A stretch of 64,000 bases of DNA. Source: Tetrahymena thermophila SB210 (taxonomy: Eukaryota; Ciliophora; Oligohymenophorea; Hymenostomatida; Tetrahymenidae). The position numbers and the translations under genes were made by a program. Shown here piece after piece: positions 36,252 to 48,741 of this stretch (within the stretch, counting starts at the first letter, position 1; each line of letters begins with the position of its first letter). The DNA lies in assembly GCF_000189635.1 (NCBI RefSeq), contig NW_002476369.1, forward strand, positions 187,407-251,406. Direction: 5' to 3'. The notes below the pieces were generated by a model. The model did not search any database. It was given only the letters and a program-made list of their open reading frames with translations, and was not told the DNA's origin.

Positions 36252-39200
36252 CTAAATAATTTTATTATTATTAAAAAATATTTATTATTTGATTTTTTAT
36301 TATAAATATGTAAGTAATTTCAGATATTAAATTTTTAATCTATAATATAGCTAATCCTGTAATTGTACAGATCGTGATATTTCATTTAATTTTTATGATT
36401 TAAAGCTAATTTTACACTTTCTATTTTTTACTTTAAGAGAGTTAATACCTATATAAAAATATCTGATTAGCATAGTAAGTAAGAGGTTTTAAGGTTATAA
36501 TGTAATTAATAAATGGATTTTATTTGGTAAGTGTTTTGTTACAAAAATAAAATAAATAAAGAGCTTCAAGAAAGCTAGTAGAAACAAGCATCTGTGTAAG
36601 AAAAAAGATAAGTTCAAATATGTGGTTGGTTGATTTACTGTAATAAAGTAGGCAAATAATTATCAAAAAAGATAATAATCATTTTGTTTAAAGTCGTTTC
36701 TCTATTTCTTGAGTTTAGATGTTATCACATCAAAGTATGTATATCTCTTTCTGATAAATAAATACCTTGCTAAATAAATAAATAATACCATTTTTTTCAA
36801 AATTTTTGAAATCTAAAAAACTAATTATGTTTCGATCTTTTAAGAAATATGTAATTTATATTACAACTTGCTGATTTGATTTTTACAAACTTAGAAGCTC
36901 TTATTTGAATGAAAAACTATCTTATTTTAGGTAGTTAAATTGACCAATCAAATCTTGCAAAAACTTAAAAAAGTAAAAAAAGTAAATGACAAAGATTTAT
37001 TTGTAATAATACTACAGCAGTATTAATAATTTCAATTCTTTTAATAAAAAAAGTAAAAGAAATAAGAAATTTTAATTAAGAATTTATTAGAAGTAGATAG
37101 ATAGATATTTCTTTCCTTCAAATAATCACAAAAAATCTTGCAATCAACCTATTAAATATACAATGTAACAACAATTTTATATAAAAAGAATATCAGAAAA
37201 AGTGTTTACTCAAAATAAATTTTTCAATTCTTTTATCTGTTTACTATAAAGAATATTAAAATGCAGTTTAGCTATAAACAACCGTTCTTGTTTAAAATAA
37301 AAAATACCATATTTTAGGTAATTAAATTAAGCAATTAAATAGAAAAACTAATAAAGTATGTGATCAAGATTTTTGTTGAAAATACAGCAATATAATTAAA
37401 AAAAGTAAAAGAAGTTAAAAATTTTAATTAAGAATTTATAAGGAATAAATAAATAATTCTTACCTTCAATTAATTGCAAAAATTAAAAAAAATCTTGAAA
37501 TCAACCTATTAAATATATATCAGAAAAACTATTTGTTTACACAAAATACATTTTTTCCATTCTCTTATATGCTTTTATAGATTGTGAAATAATTTAATAA
37601 AAATAATTCTATTGACTATTGAGTAATTATAAAACATTTTAACAATTAAACACATATTTAAACACAAAAAGGAAGTAAGTAAGGAATATGTTTTCTAAAA
37701 TTAAAACTAATAAACAGAAGAAATATTATTAATAATAAATAAATAAGACTTTTTCTTAAAATATAGTTTGATCCTATTATTATCACAGAAAAGCAGAATT
37801 TAAAATGTAGACTTTTAAGAAAAATGTGATTTGTACTGTACCCATCAGATGATACTAGAAAAATAAACTAAGAAATACAAATAGAAAATTTTTTATTCAA
37901 AATTTGAATTTTCTTCATTAAATAAAGTTAATATAAAATATTTTTTCAATATTGATTAATATTTTTTTAAAGACTACATTAATAATTGTTAATTTACCAT
38001 TTAAAAATATTCATTTCAACAAAAAGCAAGTGAAGATATATATTTTTAAATGTAAAGTAAAGGTTTTTTAGGATAAACCCAAATCATTTTAACTAAATAA
38101 AAATACTTTTTAAATCACAAATATAAATATTTTATGTTTAATTAATAAGAAATACCTATATAAATATGCGTGTTAAAATTAATAATTTGTGGGGGAATTT
38201 TTTAATCAACGAAAAAGCTTGAAGAAAGTTAGCATCTCTGTAAAAATATCTTAATTAATTAGCATGGGAAGAGATTTAGAGGTGAATGTAATAAATAAAT
38301 TTTGTTATGTAATTGTTTTGTTATAAGAGTAAAATAATTAAAAAGCTTCAAGAATACTTATAGAAGCAGCTGTGTAAGAAAGAAAACAAATTCAAATATT
38401 GAAAAAATATTTGAGAAAAAGCATTTACACAAATAAATTTTCCATTTTTTTTTTGTTTTTTTAAATTATGAAATATTATAATATAAATAATTTTATTGAG
38501 TAACTATAAAATATATTAATTAATTCATAGTTTAACAATTAAATATTCTATTTAAACACATAAAGAAATGTATTTTATAAAATTAAAACTAAAAAACAGA
38601 AGAAATATATATTTTTATTCATAAATTAGTAAGACTTTTTCTAAAAATATAGTCTTAATCCTATTACTGTCGCTGTAAAACAGCATCTCTAAATTGTAGA
38701 CTTTTAAGAAAAATTTGATTTTCCCCATCAGATATTAAACAAAAATAATCTTAATAATTAGAAATTCCAAAATTAAGCAAAAATTTTTATTCAAAATTCT
38801 TGAATTTTCTTCATTAATTTATCACTTTTATTTATGGAAGTAGATACTTTCATTTATTATTTTTTTAAAGATTGCACTAAAAATGTATCATTGTAAACTT
38901 GCCATTTAAAAGTATTAATTAGAACAAATAGTGGAGATATTTTGAAATATATGGAAGAAAGAGTTTGTTTGTTAGAATAAACACTTATAATTTTAACTAA
39001 ATAAATAAATAAAGATACTTTTTCAATAGAATATAAAAATTGTAAGCTTAATTAATTAATAAAAAATATCTAAATAGGTATTTTTTAATTAGAGATTTTT
39101 AAGAGACAATTTACAATGGGGGGATTTTTAAATCAATCTGAAAAAGCTTCCACTTGCAGAAAATTTCTATTAGAAGAGTGATATCCTCTATAAAAATATT

Positions 39201-39676
39201 AGAATTAGCATGGCAAGAGACTTAGAGGTTATAAGGTAATAAATGAAGTTTGTTTGGTAAGTGTTTGATTATAGGAGTAAATTAATTAATTTGCTTCAAG
39301 AAGGCTAATAGAATTAGTTATGTAAGAAAAATAATTCAAATATGTTGTTGATTTATCAATTATGCATATAATTGTTTCAAATCGTTTGATTTTTAAACAA
39401 TATCATTAAAAAGATAAATAGTATTTTATTTTGAAAAAAATTGCATCATTAATCTTGAAAGGTATTTATCAGAAAGAGAGAGATTAGTTTTGACGAAAAT
39501 AGCAAAATAAATTCAAAAAATTAGAAGTGTGGTTGTAAACAAAAAAAATATCTATTAAGCTTAACTAAGTGATTATCTTAGATTCAAATATTAATTTCAT
39601 CATTTCTAACTATCAAACTTGAAATATTAGATAAAATAATTTGTATAAATATTCGAAAAATCACAATTAAAAAGTG

Positions 39677-39707
<31 letters not shown>

Positions 39708-42700
39708 ATATAAATGATAAATAAATTGATTAAGATATCTAATAATCAGTAGAAAGCTTAAACAAAGAAAATATTCTAAATTCAATATAACTTTTATCTT
39801 ATATTAGCACAATTTTACTTTAAAGTCATTAGAATATTCAAGTATAAGTATTCAAATTTTTGGAGATAATTTATTAAGCCTATTTAATTTGAATATTTTT
39901 TTACCTAAAAATAAATACAAGTAGTAATAAAAATTTTAATTAAGATTTTATAAGAATTATGAAATTAAAACCCAAAAGCATGAATCAAAAATTAATTAAA
40001 ATATCAAGCTTGGTTGAAGTTTTTATTAAAAGAAAATTTTAACTCCAAATTTCAAAAAATTACAATCTACTTTAGTAATATAATCTAATTTATAGTTTAT
40101 TCATAAGTTAATTTCTTGCATCTTAGCACAACACGCAAGCATTTAATCCATTCTAGAAGATAAAATTTATTAATATTATTTCAACTAGTTAATTTAAATT
40201 TTACTAACCAACCCAAAAAGTTCTTATTTAAATGAAAAACTATCATATTTTAGCTCATTAAATCAGCAATAAGTATAAGTTAAGCAAAAGTAAATAACCC
40301 AGATTTTTTGTTAAAAATACAGCAATATAAATTAAACTAATTATATTAAAAAAGTAAAAGAAATAAAAAAGTTTAAGTAAGAATTTATAAGTAGTTGATA
40401 GATGGATAGATAGATACTCTTTTCTTTAAAGTAATTACAAAAATTAAAAAAAAGTTTGAAAAAATATGTAACAAGAATTTCATAGATAAAGTACATGGGA
40501 ACATCAAAATAAATTTTTTTCATTCTTCTATTGAATAGTAAATACACATGTACAGCAATTTCATAGAAAAAGTACATGAGAAAAACAAAATAAAATTTTT
40601 CCATTCCTTTATTATATTATAAATTATTAAAGTATATAATACAAATAATTTTATAAAGTATATCTAAAACATTTTAACGCAATTTAACATTCTTATTTTA
40701 ACGCAATAAAAATTTTATTGAAGAAAAGCAGCAACTTTTATTTGTAGACTTTTTAGAAAAATTAACAAATATCTTTTGTATCCATCAGATAGATAGATAT
40801 TAGATTAAAATAATCATAGTTATTAGAAATGCAAAAATTATAATTTTTATTCAAAAGTTCTTCATTAATCTATCGTTTTTAATATTTCGTTAAGTAGATA
40901 ATATCAATTTTTATTTTTTTTAAGATCACATTAAAAATTTCTCATTTTAAATTTGCCATTTAAAAATATTCAGTTGAATGAAAAGCTAGCGAAAATAATT
41001 TTGGAATGTAAGGTAAATTTTTTGTGGAGTAAAAACTAATTGTTTTAAGTTAATAAAAATACTTTTAAAGTGATAAATATATAAATTGTAAGCTTGATTA
41101 GGAAGTAATACTTAAATATGCAAGTTTTAATTAAGTATTCGTAAAAAAGAAATAATATAGGGGGATTCTTAATATCTTTGAAAACAATCTTCCTCTTCTT
41201 TAAAATTTACAAAATTTGTTGGTTATCATTTAATATTTTTTGAAAAAAAAAGATATTACCCTCCAAGTAAAGTTAATTTTCCAAATTCTGATTTATGACA
41301 TTAGGATATTTTTATAGAAATAATCAAATAATTCTCTTTTACGAACAAAAATTTGCACTTCTTACTTTCCTTATTTGCCATAAAATATAAGCAAAAACTA
41401 AATAAAAGAATAGGGATAGCTTCTATTTTGAGTAATATTGTTTACTCATAAGAAATGCATTTATTTTAAATTCAAATTTCAAAACCAGCTAGCTACCCTG
41501 CTTACTACTTAAAGAAGCATGGCAATAAAAACTAATTTCATTCAAAATATACAATCAAATATTTATTTGTTATTCGTTAATAACTTGTGATCATAAACTT
41601 ACAGTATAAGATCTTATTTAGAATTTAAGTAAATTTTGCTGCAAATTAAAATTAGTAAATAAGCAAAATACTAATTTAGATCAAAGTTATTGTTCAATTT
41701 AAGAAGTAGAAAAATTATAAATGCAAATTCATTTAAATTACTTCTAATCATAGAAAAATAAGTCTTTAATTAAGAATTTATAAGAAAAGCGAATATTTAT
41801 ATTTTTTGACTGTAACATATATTAATTAAATAGGAAAGCGTAGTAAAAGATATCAAATGAACAGAAAAAGTAATCAAAAGAATCTTAAATGATTATGATT
41901 AATTTATTTTTAGTCAACTAAATATAAATCTCATTTCAATTGTACGATGTACTAATTTTTTTATTTTTGTAAATGGAACAAGAGCAAATTAAAACAAATT
42001 ATACTTATATGCCAATAATAAATAAATTATATCTAATTTATAATACACAAATAATTAAATAATAGATTTATTTTAATTATTAATAAGGATTTATTTACCT
42101 GCTAATCTTTAAATTTGTCTATTTTTATTAACTTTTGAAGTAAAAATTTCAAAATGTATGAATTTCTTTAGAATTAAATTCTGCTTTAGCTTGTTTGCTA
42201 TTGATAAGCAAGTAGGGTAGTTATTAATTTAGTAATCATAGAAGTAATTTAAAAATGATAGAAGATTTTTTATGTAATATAGTTAATAAAAATAAAATTA
42301 TATTAGTAAATTTTGCATATTTTAGAATGTGCCATATGTTCTAATTTTAGTTACTATACTTGCTTCATGAATAAGGTTTGAATTTCTATTTTAAATATAT
42401 ATTTAAAAATCATGTAGATAAATCATCATTCATTTTGAGAAATTTAAGATTTTAAGAAGATTCAATATTTTTAATAGACAAAATTTATTGAGATTTTAAA
42501 GAAAAATATAAAGTAGAATTTTTATTTTATAATTAATTAAATTTAAAGTTCTAATGAAAAAATTTAATAATATTTTAAGTTTGAAAGGAAAGGACTATGT
42601 AAAAAATCTTAGAAAACATTTTTGTGGTCTAAACACATTAATTAGACAGAGTTAAATACAATTAAATAGAAAATTTATTATTTAGAATTAGTTTTGCTCA

Positions 42701-44810
42701 CAAATAATCATTTTAGATTATCTCACTAAATATTCAAATATATGTATTTACAGCTGTAGAATTTAATTATTTTTCTATCAGCAATTTTTATTAGATTTAT
42801 TTGTAAATTATAAATGAAAATTAAAATCTATTCCAAAAACTAATAAATAGACTATCTATCTTAAAAAATTAATATATGTATTTATATTAAGTAGTACAAA
42901 TTGTTGTCGCATAAAAATATTAACTTAACTTTTTTGCGCTTTAAAAAATGAATTTATGATACTAATTTTATTCAAAAATAAAAAGACTCTTTATGGTATC
43001 TGTTTTTATAGTAGCAATATTTAATTAGAGTATTTATTAATCTAAGAGAAATTTTAGCTAATTAGATTATGAATATTAAGATATTGATTGATCAAATAAA
43101 TATTAGACTCTCTTTCTATCTTTACTATTTATATTCTGATGAGGAAATATAAAAAGATATTAATCATAATTTTTTGCTATTTATAATATGATGAGCGGTA
43201 AGATATTGGTCTAATAAATATCACTTTCTTCTTTAATTAATCTAATTATTTATAATTTTAGCTGTTAAAATTTATTTTTATTATGTAAATTAGACATTAT
43301 TTTTCTATTTTCAAAATCAATTATAAACGCATTACTATTTGTTTTTTATTAGCAAATTAAGTTAGGAAAATAGATAGACAGATACAAACAAACAAACAAA
43401 GATAGCAATCAAATTAACTTTCGCTTTATTAATTAAGATAAATAAATATATAACCTAATAATTTTGAAGAAAAGAGGTTTAATATTCTTTAATGATTTTT
43501 CTCATATAATATTATTATTTTTCAAAAATATTTTGAAATGAAACTTGTGAAATGTTTTTATTTATTTTGTGTATTAATTCGATTATGTCAAAAATGATAG
43601 ATGATTATTTTATAAGTTGTCAAAAAATTGAAATTTTATGCGGTATCAGGGGAATAATTTATATTACTTTGTACTTCTAGTATTTTAATATCATTCAAGT
43701 GTATTTTAATTTTGATTATACTACTATTACCTTTATTTATAGCTATAATTAATAAAAAACGTGCAAGTCAAATTAATTCAAAATTTTTTAATAGTTATGT
43801 AATAGTTGCTATTTGAAAGCTAATATTATTAATTACTATTTCCTCTTAACTATGAAGCATATTTATAAATTCTTAATCAATTCATTAGTTAAGCTGGTTT
43901 ACCTAATATCTAAATATAATTTTGTCTATAAAGGACATCATTATTTAAGATATATAATATAATTTATTTTTATTATTCAAGTTGTAAAACTTAATACTTT
44001 TGATAAAGTTTTAATCACTCAATTTAAAAACTTTGAAAATTGAAGATAATAAATTTTTTAATATAAATTATTTTGAATAAGGTATGAATGAATAAACTAA
44101 ATACCTTAACCAATACCAATTTATTTATTATTATATAACTCCGTTATAAATTTAATTTTTAATTCCAGTAAAAAATAAACTTCAATTTTAGAAAAGTAAT
44201 GCTCGAATTAAAAAAGAAATTAGTTACCAACTCAATGAATTTTTAAGAAAAAACACTTAACTAGAACCTTAACATATATTTCAATAAGTTTTATTAATGA
44301 TAAAAGTAAAAGATAATAATTTTGTTAATTAATTATCAGCCAAAAGCTAAATTTGAAGAAAATAAATTAGACAAGATTAATATTTTTTTCCATAATTTTA
44401 TACTAATTTCATATCAAAGGTTAAATTAGAGTTTGCTAAAATAATATGCGAGTAATTGCTATTTATAAAAACAGTATTTATAAATATTTTAGAATTATGA
44501 AGAGCATTAAATAATTAATTAAATTTTGAAATTTTATGCTTCTTAAATACGTTTTATTAATTTGACTAAGCGCAACGCTTTAGAAATATTTAATTACTTT
44601 TTTCTTATCTATTCTTTGATTTTATGATTTACTTAATAATATTAAGTTACATTTATAAAAGCTAAATATATAATAAATTAAAATAAGTTACAAATTACAA
44701 TGATATTAAATTTCTTTAAAACTCAAAAATGGTAATATTTATTTTAATAATTAAAAGATAATTAAATATTAAAACATAAGAAAGAATCTACTAATATTTA
44801 TAAGAAATCA
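36252..44810. repeat. 8.5-kb gene-free region of diverged noncoding repeats
   Basis: Recurrent units share TTAGCATGG/AGTAAGAGG, AGGTAATAAATGAA/GTTTG and GCTTCAAGAA-GCTAATAGAA motifs near 36460-36600, 38220-38390 and 39170-39350; the last is continued by homology of 39170-40600 with 49130-50450. Another unit, with GACTTTTTAGAAAAATTAAC and CCCATCAGATATTAAACAAA, recurs near 37800, 38700 and 40750. A (TTTA)n run lies at 39677-39706. Isolated G-runs (38189, 39117, 41159) stand out. No open frame has recognisable protein features. From about 41.9 to 44.8 kb the sequence looks single-copy and empty. Confidence 0.6.
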
Positions 44811-45314
44811 ATGAGAAGATTTGTCTTTACTTTACTCTGTATAATTTCCTTAACAACGATAAAAGCTTAATTTGATGAACCTTATGAGGATATTTTAAAA
44901 GTTCTTGCATGCTTACAGGCTCCAGAAGTATCTATATAATGCGAAAATACAGATTAAGCTTGCATTGATGAAATGGAATAAGTAATTCTTTGTAGTAAAA
45001 ATTGTAATGAAAATCCAAATTCCTTTAATGCAGTTGCATAATGTATTAAATCTTAATGTAAATTTAAAATTCAAAAAATATAAGCTTCTATTGATAAATA
45101 AGTTGAATGTATGACCTTATTCAAACCATCAATAGATCACTAAGGCCAATTGAAAAATCAAACAAACATAGAAAAAAGTATTGATCAGCTTGAGAAAAAA
45201 TAATAAAAGGATCATCAAATTTTATATGCTACTGAATCAGAATAAATCAGTATATCAAATACTATCTCTCTATCTTTTGCTCTATTATCAGCATTTTTAA
45301 CAATTTTATTTTGA
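44811..45314 (+). CDS. Small eight-cysteine surface protein, GPI-like tail, 167 aa, plus strand
   Basis: ATG 44811, TGA 45312-45314. Signal peptide MRRFVFTLLCIISLTTIKA, then cysteines at 34, 44, 51, 61, 65, 78, 83 and 100, the exact spacing (x9, x6, x9, x3, x12, x4, x16) of the gene at 25601 on the other strand. Unlike the other members it has a ~50-residue Gln/Lys/Ser-rich stalk after the last cysteine, before a hydrophobic end (SLSFALLSAFLTILF). It is the only plus-strand member here. Probably surface-anchored on an extended stalk; the function is unknown. Confidence 0.88.
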
Positions 45315-45778
45315 AATATATTTATTTTATTTGTGAATTTACGAAAACTATTTTATGACTTGTAACAAAATTAATAATAAAAAAACAAAAAAAAAAAAAT
45401 TATTTTCAATCATTTAAACTTAAAACAAAAAGCGAAAAATGAAATAATAAATGATTATTTTTATAACACTTCTAGGATTAAAATTCTTGTGTGGTGTTAC
45501 CGCAAGAATAGTAATCAAAGAAATGCTTAATTAATTTAGTTGTTTGCATAATGTTAAAATTAAAATGGAATATAAAACTTTTTCAAAAAATTAAAAATGA
45601 TTTTAGGAAATATATATATATATGAAATAAGGCACGCACACATAATTTTTTTAAAAAATAAAAAAATATTATATAAATTTAAAATTATTATTCTACTAAA
45701 TGTATATTTCTTACTCAAGAAATAATTTTATATGAATAGCTATAATTAATTATATATTTTTTCTTTAATATTTAAAAG
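45315..45778. other. Spacer before the first LRR-exon array
   Basis: AT-rich, with a short (TA)n run near 45610 followed by AAGGCACGCACACA. I find no LRR exon here, so the array to the right starts without a recognisable first exon. Confidence 0.45.
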
Positions 45779-47213
45779 TAAAAATTAAATTGGTGATGAA
45801 TGTATATCAGGTTTAGGTTCTGCTTTAGCAAATAGCCCTAATCTCTCTAAATTGACACTTAATATTGGGTAAAAACAAACAGTTTATTTATTTGTTTTGG
45901 ATTGTGATATTTTTAATAAAAAAAATGAATTTAAAACAAAAAAACTCTTTTAATTTATTTATGAGCTTTTTATTTAATTTATCTTTCTTTTTCTTTTTTC
46001 TTGTAAGTACTGTTTTTCTTCTTCTATGTTTCTTAATATAAATAATTTTTTTATTTTTAAATTTTGCTTTTATTATTATTAATTAATTCATTTCTTATTA
46101 TTTCATATTTTCTCTTCAAAACTTAAAAATGACATTAAATTGGTGATGAAGGTACATCAATCTTAGGCTCTGCTTTAGCAAATTGCACTAATCTCTCTAA
46201 TTTGACACTTTATTTTTAGTAAAAACAATCTATTTGTTTTGGATTGTGATATTTTTAGTTTTAAAAATGAATTTAAAAAAAAACTTTTAATTTGTTTATT
46301 AGTTTTTTACTTGATTTATTTATCTTTTTCTTTTTATTTTAAATATGTTTTTTTTTTCTATATTTCTAAATTTAATTCATTATTTTATTTTCAAATTTTG
46401 CTTTTTTTTGAATTAATTCATTGATTTCTTATTATTTCATATTTTTTCTTCATTTTTTCCTTCTAATTAATTTTTTATTTTTTCTTAAATATTTAGAAAG
46501 ATACAATAAAATTGGCAATAAATCTACATCAGGCTTAGGTTCTGGTTTAGCAAAGTGCACTAATCTCTCTAATTTGACACTTTTTATTTGGTAAAAACAG
46601 CTTATTTGTTTTGGATTGTGATATTTTTAGTTATAAAAATGAATTTAAAACTAAAAACTCTTTTAATTTGTTTATTAGCTTTTTATTTGATTTATTGTAC
46701 TTATGTTTTTTTTTTATCTCTCTTAATTTAAAATTTTGCTTTGATTATTATTAATTAATTAATTTCTTTTTTCTTTATTTTTTTCCTTCTAACTAACTCG
46801 TTAATTTATATTTTTTCTTCAATATTAAAAAGTCACAATTAAATTGGTGTAATTGGTGCATAAAGCTTAGGTTTTGCTTTAGCAAATTGCACTAAACTGA
46901 ATATGTAAGGTAAAAACAATTTATTGTTTTAGATTACTATATTTTTAGTTGTAAAAATGATTAAAAACAAAAAAACTCTTTTACTTTGTTTATTAGCTTT
47001 TTATTTGATTATTTTTTGTTAATTTTTTATTATTAATTTTAAATATAATTTTTAATTAAAAAATTTTATTTTATTTAATTTTTTTTAGTATTTAAATTTA
47101 ATTTAATATAATATAAAAGTGAAAACTAAATCAATAAATCATAATTATTGAAAGTAAAAAGCAAATATCTTAAATCAAAAAGATTAGTTGCCTATAGAGT
47201 ATATTTGTATTGA
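45779..47213 (+). pseudogene. LRR-exon array 1, damaged, 3' end only
   Basis: Exons 45779-45868 (intact, 90 bp), 46130-46218 (89 bp, acceptor AG changed to AT, one base lost), 46501-46590 (intact), 46833-46909 (77 bp, 13 bases lost, frame broken), and terminal exon 47120-47213 ending in TGA. Intact exons encode one repeat each (for example GDECISGLGSALAN) and end in GTAAAA donors, phase 2. The terminal exon reads ENQINKSQLLKVKSK, then KRLVAYRVYLY and stop. No 5' exon with a start is found. Array 2 at 52680-55187 is a close, better preserved relative, including the 3' flank to 47460. The two broken exons indicate a pseudogene. Confidence 0.8.
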
Positions 47214-48363
47214 TGATAAACATGTGGTGATAAAATTATGATTAAATATTAAATATTGGAATAATAGAAAATAATATACTATATTATATATCTATTTGTA
47301 TATGGATAATTTAATTCAAAATATTGATTGATTTATTATTATTTTTATATTTAAAATTAATTTTACATCATACATAGTAAAGAGTAGATCTGTCTCAGCC
47401 ATTAAATAAAAAATAGTTATCCTAACCTCACCAATCAATCCATAAAAACCTGTTATTGTGAGTATAAAAAAAGGGGGATTGAATTAAAATACCCCTTATA
47501 TATTATATAAACATAATTAATATTATTAATTTTGAGGACTTAAAACATAATGACATCTTTATTCTAAATTAAATTAATATTTTAAAGATTTATATAATGG
47601 CTTAGATTAAAGTATTTACAGTATGTAAGTGTATTTATTAGACTTTTAATTAAATTTAAATACTTCGTATTATACTAAAAGACTTCGAATCAACAATGTC
47701 AAGGCTTCAAATTAAATTTAAATAAATGATTAATCTAAATAGTATCACTAATTTATTGATTTTTAAAAATGAAAAATATTGCTAAAAAAATATATTTTAT
47801 TACATAATAATTTTGAAAAATGTGCAATTAAAATATAAAATAGTATTTTGGAGGTTGTTTATTAATGCTTATCATATTTATTTTTTGATTTTTTAAGATA
47901 TCTTTTTACTAAAAAAGCACATATTTATTAAATTTTAAATAAACTGTCTTTCGATTAATAGTCATAGATAAATATAAAAGTTATTTGATAAGTTAACTAA
48001 TTCATTTTCAAATATCTTATATTTATTAATTAAGTAATACTAATCTTCTTTTTAAGGAGTTAATTAATTGAAATTGTGAAGTCAATAAAATATCAATTTG
48101 TTCCAAAAACTTTTCTTATTTAAATTACAATTTCAACCCATATTTTTATTGGTGTTAGTGAGCGATAATATAATTAAATAATTAATTAATTATAAAGACT
48201 TTAATAATTATTTTAACAAATTTCTTTTTCGTTTATGGAGATAAAAGTTTAAAATAAATAAACATATTTGTAAAATGCTGGAATTAAATTAGACATAATC
48301 TTACAAGATATAAACCCTATAAAACATCTAATACATTTAATAATAGTTTAAGTTATAATTATC
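46910..48363. other. Intron, 3' flank and spacer
   Basis: 46910-47119 is the last intron of the LRR array and 47214-47460 its 3' flank, homologous to 55188-55440. An inverted repeat AAGGGG...CCCCTT lies at about 47473-47498. The rest is AT-rich spacer; a frame open across 47390-47720 lacks protein-like composition. Confidence 0.45.
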
Positions 48364-48741
48364 TCAATAGTTTGCTAATAAAGTAGAAACTATTGTAACT
48401 AAAAGAATGAAAGCGAATGAAAGAACTCCAGAGCTCATGCATGAAATAACATTGTTACTATAGGTGGTGACATTAGAATTTCCACTGTTTGTAGCAATTG
48501 AAGTACAGTTTGCTTTAAAGCAGGGAAGCATAGAATCAAGAGTTTAGTTATACAAAGTATAGCAATTACCGAAACAAATTTATAATCTGCCTGCAGTAGC
48601 TGTGCAAGATTAATCATTTGCGCATGTAGAATTGTTCTTTTATGTGCAATTACCAACTCTGTAAAGATAATCTGTAGGACTTTGAGCATTGACTGAAGCG
48701 ATAGCAACAAAAGCAAGTAAAACTAAGGCAATGTATTTCAT
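48364..48741 (-). CDS. Small eight-cysteine surface protein, GPI-like tail, 125 aa
   Basis: ATG 48741, TGA 48364. Signal peptide MKYIALVLLAFVAIASVNA resembles the genes at 29410 and 32557. Cysteines are at 32, 40, 46, 56, 60, 74, 79 and 101. The tail SSGVLSFAFILLVTIVSTLL follows a likely GPI site. The middle region is Asn/Thr-rich with several N-glycosylation sequons (NCT, NST, NQT, NVT). The codons for SSG, SFAFILL and the surrounding DNA match the 29.4 and 32.6 kb genes closely, so it belongs to the same subfamily, about 16 kb away. Confidence 0.9.

Noticed and set aside
40341..40604. Phe/Tyr-rich minus-strand frame of 87 codons
   Set aside because: Lies in the noncoding repeat family of 36-41 kb and reflects TTT/TAT-rich repeats; homologous copies do not keep the frame.
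46239..46424. Membrane-like frame in an LRR-array intron, also at 52384 and 52760
   Set aside because: These are translations of the conserved intron block between LRR exons; copies in other introns break the frame, and the splice signals explain the sequence.
47187..47330. TGATGA motif in the LRR 3' flank, considered as a C/D snoRNA
   Set aside because: No CTGA D box at a suitable distance and no terminal stem; TGATGA there includes the gene's own stop codon.
48435..48716. 93-codon minus-strand frame over the 48.4-kb surface-protein gene
   Set aside because: Off-frame shadow; the correct frame has signal peptide, eight cysteines and GPI-like tail.
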